This document shows, piece after piece, positions 59,108 to 64,000 of a DNA stretch of 64,000 bases. Position 1 is the stretch's first letter. Each line of letters begins with the position of its first letter. The notes below the pieces were generated by a model, which did not search any database, was not told the origin of the DNA, and saw nothing but the letters and a program-made list of their open reading frames with translations. Source of the DNA: FEN-1219 sp037445815 (GTDB lineage Bacteria > Pseudomonadota > Gammaproteobacteria > Steroidobacterales > Rariloculaceae); contig JBBIJV010000001.1 of NCBI GenBank assembly GCA_037445815.1, forward strand, positions 13,050-77,049, in the 5' to 3' direction. The translations under genes and the position numbers were made by a program.

Positions 59108-61090
59108 ATGCGGACGCAAACCGTTTGGATTTCGTTGGCCGCGATCGCGGCGTACGGCCACACGCACGGCCTTGCGGCGCAGCCGGCCGTCACGGCGGGC
59201 GAGCTCGTCGTCGAGCCGCCGACGCTGATCTCGCTCGGCTTCGAGTGGTACATCGAGGGCGACACGGACCGCGACGCGGCCGTCGCCGTCGCCTACCGCC
59301 GCGCCGGCGAGCGCGAATGGCGCGACAGCCTGCCGTTACTGCGCGTGCAGAACGAGCGCACCTTCTACGTCGAGACGCTCTACTACACGGCGCCGAACAT
59401 GTTCGCGGGCAGCGTGTTCGAGCTCGCCGAGGACACCGAGTACGAGGTCCGTTTCACGCTGACGGACCCGGACGGCGTGAGCGGCGAAGCCGAGCGGACC
59501 GTGCGCGTGCGTACGCGCGCCGAGCCCGAGCCTCACTCGGGCGGCAACACGTACCACGTCTATCCGTTCGGCCACGAGGGTCCTAAAGAGGAGCCCGCGT
59601 TCTCGGGCCTGCTCGCCGCCTACTACAAGAACGCGCTCGGCGGCGACTGGAGCCGTGCGGCGCCGCCGCGCGTGCAGCCCGGCGACACGATTCTCGTGCA
59701 CGCCGGCGTCTACAAGGACTTCGACCGCTTCAGCTATAGCCACGAGATCCGCACGCAATACGGCACTTGCTGCGGCACGCCGTGGGACGGCACGTTCTAT
59801 CTCACCCAAGACGGCACGCCCGAGCAGCCGATCGCGATCAAGGCAGCCGGCGACGGCGAGGTGATCTTCGACGGCGACGGCAACAACGTGCTGTTCAACG
59901 TCATGGGGGCCGACTACACGTATTTCGAAGGCATCACGTTTCGCAACACGAATCTCGCAATAGAAGCCGGGCAGAAGAACATCGCGGGCGCCGAGGGGCT
60001 CACCGTCAAACACTCCACCTTCGACGACGTCGGCGTCGCGATCCACAGCGACTGGTCTGGCTCGAAGAATTTCTACATCGCCGACAACGTGATGAATGGC
60101 CGCAACGACCCGACGTATCTGATCGGCTGGTTCGGCATCTGGCCGTGGAACCAGGTCGACGGCTTCCTCGAGAAGCAGCGCATGAAGTCGTACTACGCCG
60201 TCGCGATCTACGGCTCGGGGCACGTCGTGGCGTACAACCGCGTCACGAACTTCCACGACGGGATCGATCATGCTACGTACGGCATGCCCGACGACTGGCC
60301 GAATACGCCGCGCGACCGCATGCCCGTCTCGAACGACTTCTACGGCAACGACGTCTCGAACATGCACGACAACTGCTTCGAGGCCGACGGCGGCATGCAC
60401 AACATGCGGGTCTTTCGCAATCGCTGTTTCAATGCGGCTGTCGGCGCGATGAGCCCGCAGCCGATCTTCGGCGGGCCCGTCTATTTCATCCGCAACGTCG
60501 TTTACAACAGCGTCTACGGGCCGCTGAAGATTCAGGCGGATCCCTCAGGAATCCTCGTGTATCAGAACACGTACGTCGGCGAGATCCAGCAGATCACGCC
60601 AGCGTCCAACATTCACTTCCGCAACAACCTGATCATGGGCCAAGGCGCGCGGCCGCTGCTGCTCGCGATCGACACGCACACGCCGTGGAGCTCGTCGGAC
60701 TACAACGGCTTTCACGTCAACGCCGACGCCGAGCTCTCGTTCCAATGGAACTCGCCGCCGGCGGGCGGCCGCGTCGACTACACGTCGCCGCGCGAGGTGC
60801 GGCGCTTCAGGACGCTCGCGGAGTATCAGCGGGCGACGGGTCAGGACGCGCACAGCCGCGAGGTCGACTACTCGGTGTTCGTGAGTGCCGCGGCGCCGGA
60901 CTTCAGCGATCCGACGCGGCTCGTTTCGCCCGACGAAGTGGATTTGCGGCTGCGGCCGCGCTCGCGTGCCGTCGACGCGGGCACCGTGCTGCCCGGGATC
61001 ACGGACGAGTTCCGCGGCAGGGCGCCCGATCTCGGCGCGTACGAGCAGGGCGCGGAGCTGCCGCATTACGGGCCGCGGCCGAAACGCTAG
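59108..61090 (+). CDS. Exported right-handed parallel beta-helix protein, possible polysaccharide lyase-like
   Basis: A 660-residue protein with a signal peptide (1 to about 24, ending 'LAAQ'). Residues about 30-145 resemble a fibronectin-like beta sandwich ('PPTLISLGFEWYIEGDTDRD' ... 'EDTEYEVRFTLTDPDGVSGE'). From about 180 a right-handed beta helix follows with pectate-lyase-type rungs ('VQPGDTILVHAGVYKDF', 'AIKAAGDGEVIFDGDGNNVL', 'FEGITFRNTNLAIEAGQKNI', 'GHVVAYNRVTNFHDGIDHAT'), and it ends 'GRAPDLGAYEQGAE', a usual ending of such proteins. Catalytic residues cannot be assigned. The ATG at 59108 gives the signal peptide. Divergent from the large TonB receptor. Confidence 0.88.
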   Translation: MRTQTVWISLAAIAAYGHTHGLAAQPAVTAGELVVEPPTLISLGFEWYIEGDTDRDAAVAVAYRRAGEREWRDSLPLLRVQNERTFYVETLYYTAPNMFAGSVFELAEDTEYEVRFTLTDPDGVSGEAERTVRVRTRAEPEPHSGGNTYHVYPFGHEGPKEEPAFSGLLAAYYKNALGGDWSRAAPPRVQPGDTILVHAGVYKDFDRFSYSHEIRTQYGTCCGTPWDGTFYLTQDGTPEQPIAIKAAGDGEVIFDGDGNNVLFNVMGADYTYFEGITFRNTNLAIEAGQKNIAGAEGLTVKHSTFDDVGVAIHSDWSGSKNFYIADNVMNGRNDPTYLIGWFGIWPWNQVDGFLEKQRMKSYYAVAIYGSGHVVAYNRVTNFHDGIDHATYGMPDDWPNTPRDRMPVSNDFYGNDVSNMHDNCFEADGGMHNMRVFRNRCFNAAVGAMSPQPIFGGPVYFIRNVVYNSVYGPLKIQADPSGILVYQNTYVGEIQQITPASNIHFRNNLIMGQGARPLLLAIDTHTPWSSSDYNGFHVNADAELSFQWNSPPAGGRVDYTSPREVRRFRTLAEYQRATGQDAHSREVDYSVFVSAAAPDFSDPTRLVSPDEVDLRLRPRSRAVDAGTVLPGITDEFRGRAPDLGAYEQGAELPHYGPRPKR

Positions 61091-61501
61091 GCCGTATACG
61101 GCCGCCGGCCGCGCGACGCGCCGGACCGCGGCACGAGCCCGTGTGTCGTCGAGCGCGAACAGCTCCGCCGTCGACAGCGCATTCGCGAGCGCCGGATCGG
61201 CCTCCCGCTCGCCGACGCGCATCTGCTGAAAGCCGAGCGCTTGGCCCGCTCGAAGCACGTCGAAAGCCGGCGAGAGCGAGTACTGCCGTCGATCTTCGAC
61301 AAAGAGAACTTCGTCCAGGAGCGCATCTACCGACGTTCTCGTGAGTACGCCTTTGAGCCCGAGCTTGTCGAGCTCATCGAGAGAAATGCAGCTGATGACC
61401 GCGGCGATTTCGTTATGCGCGATACGATCCCAAACGTCCCGAGCGCGTCGATCGCCTTGCAGAAGCTTGACGAAGATGGACGTGTCGAGACCGACAATCA
61501 A
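60545..61501 (-). CDS. VapC-like PIN-domain protein with an abnormal antisense C-terminal extension
   Basis: The first 130 residues of this 318-codon frame are a PIN domain: Asp6 ('MIVGLDTSIFVKLLQGD'), Glu43 ('SLDELDKLGLKG'), Asp102 ('EADPALANALSTAEL') and Asp118/119 ('LFALDDTRARA'). After about residue 130 the frame runs for about 180 codons through DNA that codes for the beta-helix protein on the other strand. That part cannot be a normal PIN tail. The original stop was probably near 61090-61110 and has been lost. It overlaps its antitoxin gene by 4 bp (61498-61501). It may be a damaged toxin. Confidence 0.6.
   Translation of the reverse strand: MIVGLDTSIFVKLLQGDRRARDVWDRIAHNEIAAVISCISLDELDKLGLKGVLTRTSVDALLDEVLFVEDRRQYSLSPAFDVLRAGQALGFQQMRVGEREADPALANALSTAELFALDDTRARAAVRRVARPAAVYGLAFRPRPVMRQLRALLVRAEIGRPAAELVRDPGQHGARVDGTRARPQPQIHFVGRNEPRRIAEVRRRGTHEHRVVDLAAVRVLTRRPLILRERPEAPHLARRRVVDAAARRRRVPLERELGVGVDVKAVVVRRAPRRVRVDREQQRPRALAHDQVVAEVNVGRWRDLLDLADVRVLIHEDS
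61090..61103. other. 14-bp perfect palindrome at the 3' end of the beta-helix gene
   Basis: GGCCGTATACGGCC overlaps the last base of the beta-helix stop codon. It is too short for a strong terminator by itself, but it lies exactly where the VapC-like frame should have ended. Confidence 0.35.
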
Positions 61502-61737
61502 TCGATGCTCCGGTCGGCGGCCTCTCGCTCACGCCGGATTTCCTCCAGAGCTTGCGAGCCGCCAGGCATCGTGCCGATCAGCGCGTTGATTCGCTCGACC
61601 GCTTGCGCCCGGCGCCGTTCTTCGAGATACCGCTTAACTGCCTGCGCAACCAACGACGACATGGAAACACCCTGCTCGCGGGCGACATTTTCGGCTTCTT
61701 CTCCCACGTCGTCCGGCACGTCAATTGTGATTCTCAT
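61498..61737 (-). CDS. Ribbon-helix-helix antitoxin (VapB-like)
   Basis: A 79-residue protein with an N-terminal strand and two helices ('MRITIDVPDDVGEEAENVAR' and 'GVSMSSLVAQAVKRYLEER'), the ribbon-helix-helix fold. The C-terminal half is charged and likely binds the toxin. Its stop overlaps the start of the PIN-domain gene (ATGA). A strongly AT-rich leader with 'tgcataccataaacgcat' lies upstream and may hold the operator. Confidence 0.87.
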   Translation of the reverse strand: MRITIDVPDDVGEEAENVAREQGVSMSSLVAQAVKRYLEERRRAQAVERINALIGTMPGGSQALEEIRREREAADRSID

Positions 61738-62284
61738 CGTGAATCACGCAGTTACGTGCATGACAAGTGTGCATACCATAAACGCATACCCGCGACGCGG
61801 CCGGTCCGCGTGGCGACTCACTGACCTCGTCGTCGCCTCCGGAGCCCAAACGCGCAACCCGCTCCACGCGACGGAAAGCCGCCCGCGGCGAGCTCGACCT
61901 GCCGTTGCTCGAGCGACTCGCAGCGCGTTTCGGGGCCGGGCACGGTTGCAGCTTTTGAAGAAGGCGCTGGCTCGCAGTGGCAGGCGACGCTCGAAGCATC
62001 TTCAAGCTTTCCTTGTCGAGCGCCGACGCCAAGGAAGCGACGGCTGCGCCCCCGCAGTACCGACCTTGGAGGGAGGTGGCCGGCCTGGTTTCAGTACTGG
62101 GCGCAGCCGTCCGTCGCTCAGGAGCAGGTTTCGTGCCAACAGGTTACTGCGCGCACAAGCCCTTGATTCGATACCCAAGATCGACGAGAGGCCGTCACCC
62201 ACGCGCCTGCTCGTTTGCGCTACTAATTCGTCGCAAACGCCACAAGTGTTTCGAATCCGCACGCCGCGTACCGAGGTTCAGCCG
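61738..62284. other. 547-bp stretch without a recognised gene
   Basis: It lies between the VapB-like start and the end of the DUF4252 gene. Several open frames cross it on both strands, but none has recognisable domains, a good start site or conserved blocks. It may be degraded coding DNA. Confidence 0.5.
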
Positions 62285-62848
62285 CTACAGCGGCTCCTGC
62301 CTGGGAGGGCCTTTGGCCTTGAAGCCGGGCACCATGTTGAACATCCCGTTCATGCCGACGGCCGCCGCGATCTGGCCGAGCTGCGCAGGCTCGATGTCTC
62401 CCGCGACGTTGATGAACACGGCCTCGTCGCCGGACCCGCTGTCCGTGACCATCACGGTGAGCCCGGAGATCAAGCCGTTGGAGCCCGGCTTCATGTAAAT
62501 GCGCACGCGCTCGCCGTCCTCGTTCACGCGCACGACGGCGCGCCAACCCTGGCGCTCGAGCCGCGCCGTCGTGTCGTCGACGAACTTCACGAGGTCCGCG
62601 ATGTCGTCGCCGATGTCCTCGTAAACGCGCACGCTCACGTTCGTGATGCCCTCGAGCGCTGCACCGGCTTCGTCGTCGGCGCCCTTCGCCGCTTCGTTGA
62701 AGAAGCCCATGAGCTCGGGATTCAGATCGATCTGCACCGTCGGCTCCTTGTCGAGCCCCGGAATTCGATCGAACGGAAATGCGCCTTGCGCGCTCGCGGC
62801 CGTGGCCGCGAGGAGGCCGCTGATCATCAACACCCATCTGCTGTTCAT
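62285..62848 (-). CDS. DUF4252 family exported protein
   Basis: A 187-residue protein with a signal peptide (about 1-20, ending 'ASAQ') and the DUF4252 core: 'QIDLNPELMGFFNEAAKGAD', 'LEGITNVSVRVYEDIGDDIA', 'GWRAVVRVNEDGERVRIYMK' and 'VFINVAGDIEPAQLGQIAAA'. DUF4252 genes are often the last member of ECF sigma/anti-sigma operons, as here; the anti-sigma gene ends 5 bp upstream. The function is unknown, probably an envelope target or modulator of that regulon. The ATG at 62848 is chosen for the signal peptide. Confidence 0.9.
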   Translation of the reverse strand: MNSRWVLMISGLLAATAASAQGAFPFDRIPGLDKEPTVQIDLNPELMGFFNEAAKGADDEAGAALEGITNVSVRVYEDIGDDIADLVKFVDDTTARLERQGWRAVVRVNEDGERVRIYMKPGSNGLISGLTVMVTDSGSGDEAVFINVAGDIEPAQLGQIAAAVGMNGMFNMVPGFKAKGPPRQEPL

Positions 62849-62853
62849 TCTCG

Positions 62854-63369
62854 TCAACCTCCACTTTCCTCGGTTTCTTTCTCGAGCGCCTCGCGCGTTG
62901 CGGCGAATGCATCGCGCAAGCCCGTTCCGACGGCGGTCGCAACTCGTCCTTGGGTCAAGCGCGCGCTCTTTTGCAGGTAGCGCATCGCGACCTCGAGCTC
63001 TTGCGCGGCGGCGACTGCGCGCGGGTCGGGCTGGACCGGGGGCTCGGGGCTCAGCCATAGCGCGACGGCGACGACGGCTACAGCCCCGGCCACGCTCGCA
63101 AATGCAGGCAGCGCAAACGAGCGCGCGTGCGTCGTGCGGCCCGGGATCGCGAACAGCCGGCTGCGAAGCCCCGCTGGCATCGGCAACGGCGGCGCCGGAG
63201 AGCGCAGCGCTCGGTGCACCGCGACCGCGCGCTCGGCCGCGGCGGCGAGACGCGGATCCGCGGCCATCGCTGCGACCATTCGTTTGCGGCCTTCGGGCGC
63301 CAGGCTTCCGTCCGCCCACGCTTCTATCTGCGTCCACGCCCACTCGGCGCTCAAGTCGCGTTCCTTCAT
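62854..63369 (-). CDS. Probable anti-sigma factor (membrane-anchored)
   Basis: A 171-residue protein starting at an ATG (63369) that overlaps the sigma gene stop by 4 bp (ATGA). The N-terminal cytosolic part ('EWAWTQIEAWADGSLAPEGR' ... 'MAADPRLAAAAERAVAVHRA') resembles short anti-sigma domains. One membrane segment lies at about 82-103 ('FALPAFASVAGAVAVVAVAL'), with a helical periplasmic tail. It should bind and silence the sigma factor encoded just before it. No zinc motif is visible. Confidence 0.85.
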   Translation of the reverse strand: MKERDLSAEWAWTQIEAWADGSLAPEGRKRMVAAMAADPRLAAAAERAVAVHRALRSPAPPLPMPAGLRSRLFAIPGRTTHARSFALPAFASVAGAVAVVAVALWLSPEPPVQPDPRAVAAAQELEVAMRYLQKSARLTQGRVATAVGTGLRDAFAATREALEKETEESGG

Positions 63370-63923
63370 GACCTTCGCTCCAATTGCCGGCGCAGCCTGC
63401 GCCGAGCACGATGCAAGTACACCTTCACCTGATTCGTGTTGAGCCCGAGCACGCGGCCACACGTCGCGCCGTCGAGCCCCTGCACGTCGAACATCACGAG
63501 CAGACTGCGCTGCGGCTCGGGCAGCGTATTGACGAGCTTGTGCAGCGCGCCGGCGAGCTCGTGTTGCTCGTATTGCCACGCCGGGTCGCGGCCGTCGGCC
63601 AGCTCGGGCAGCTCCTCGGGTTCTTTCGTCACGAGCCGGCCGGCTTTCCGCAGCCGGCTCAAGCAGGCATTGCGCGCCACTTGCAGCAACCATTCGCGCG
63701 GCCGCCTCACCGTGTAGCCATGCTGCCAGTAGCTCAAGAACACCTCCTGCGTCACGTCCTCCGCCTCGCGCGTGTCGCGCAACAGTGCAGCCGCGACTCG
63801 GAACACGGTGCGGTCGTGCATCAGCACCGCGAGGCGGAACCTCAAGGGCGACATCGCGCCGGCGCCTTCGCCGGGCTCCGCGTCTGCCGGCGGTTCGCTC
63901 TCTCGGATCGGTTGCGGCGCCAT
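63366..63923 (-). CDS. ECF-family RNA polymerase sigma factor
   Basis: A 185-residue sigma factor with region 2 at about 27-95 ('RVAAALLRDTREAEDVTQEV', 'RPREWLLQVARNACLSRLRK') and region 4 at about 125-178 ('LVNTLPEPQRSLLVMFDVQG', 'LNTNQVKVYLHRARRRLRRQ'). It is the first gene of a three-gene operon with an anti-sigma factor (4-bp overlap) and DUF4252. A ribosome site (caggggc) precedes the ATG at 63923. Autoregulation through its own promoter upstream is probable but the promoter is not identified. Confidence 0.93.
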   Translation of the reverse strand: MAPQPIRESEPPADAEPGEGAGAMSPLRFRLAVLMHDRTVFRVAAALLRDTREAEDVTQEVFLSYWQHGYTVRRPREWLLQVARNACLSRLRKAGRLVTKEPEELPELADGRDPAWQYEQHELAGALHKLVNTLPEPQRSLLVMFDVQGLDGATCGRVLGLNTNQVKVYLHRARRRLRRQLERRS

Positions 63924-64000
63924 AGCCCCTGCCGTTGAACCACGCGTGGAAGACGGGCCAACCTTCCGAAGGTTACAAACGCCCGCGCCCGGCCGAGCTT

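Noticed and set aside
61738..62284. A 100-codon frame on the minus strand upstream of the VapB-like gene (61721-62032) as a third gene of the module
   Set aside because: It overlaps the start of the antitoxin gene in another frame and shows no conserved blocks.
1..64000. CRISPR arrays, rRNA genes, complete insertion sequences or a prophage
   Set aside because: No regularly spaced repeats, no rRNA sequence and no transposase or phage structural genes were recognised on either strand.

Overview
The window is GC-rich chromosomal DNA of a Gram-negative bacterium. It carries two TonB-dependent receptors, two complete three-part RND efflux systems, outer-membrane lipoproteins and many Sec-exported proteins. 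The mix of TonB receptors with an 'EEIIVTA'-type TonB box, DUF6152 proteins, ADOP-type permeases and ECF sigma/anti-sigma pairs fits an environmental gammaproteobacterium, perhaps near Steroidobacter/Nevskiales. That placement is inference; no rRNA or universal marker gene is present. No CRISPR array, rRNA, phage or complete insertion sequence was seen. One tRNA-Arg(TCG) is present.

Layout. 1-1.35 kb: ECF sigma factor with a downstream membrane protein cut by the window edge. 1.5-8.3 kb: RidA-like protein, a DUF6152/partner/ADOP permease operon, an amine-oxidase pseudogene, a PadR regulator with a broken ADOP gene, and a DUF6152-partner fusion. 8.6-13.3 kb: TonB receptor and MetE-like gene, divergent from an AraC regulator. 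13.35-18.4 kb: acyl-CoA synthetase relic, EamA transporter, an exonuclease-nucleotidyltransferase fusion, a Uma2 relic, a sugar dehydrogenase and a membrane protein. 18.4-22.5 kb: an accessory stretch of looser coding density with two toxin-antitoxin pairs and a stand-alone ParB-like protein, ending at tRNA-Arg. 22.6-28.7 kb: truncated amidohydrolase, Uma2 protein, another DUF6152/partner pair, a ferritin-like protein with a hydrolase, and two Hsp20 chaperones (the first behind a clear heat-shock promoter) with a TPR protein. 28.7-37.2 kb: DUF2892, sulfide:quinone oxidoreductase, TolC/MFP/RND, SDR and thioredoxin. 37.3-43.9 kb: a second RND system with a divergent TetR and palindromic operators. 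43.9-55.4 kb: VOC proteins, VapBC, DUF5916 protein, AraC, HupE-like protein, a beta-propeller lipoprotein, a TonB-like protein, a VTT-domain protein, the fourth DUF6152/partner pair and an NmrA-like reductase. 55.4-61.7 kb: a large TonB receptor, a secreted beta-helix protein and a second VapBC-like pair. 62.3-63.9 kb: sigma/anti-sigma/DUF4252 operon.

The main recurring theme is a two-protein exported module: DUF6152 plus a family marked by 'GHSIGRW(D/E)GDTLVVDT'. It occurs four times, in both gene orders and once as a fusion. Every DUF6152 copy is predicted to mature to an N-terminal His-His, with a further conserved Asn-Pro-His 27-28 residues later, which could be a metal site. This is the best candidate for an undescribed system here. 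A second theme is gene decay: relics of an amine oxidase, an ADOP permease, an acyl-CoA synthetase, a Uma2 protein and an amidohydrolase lie among intact genes.
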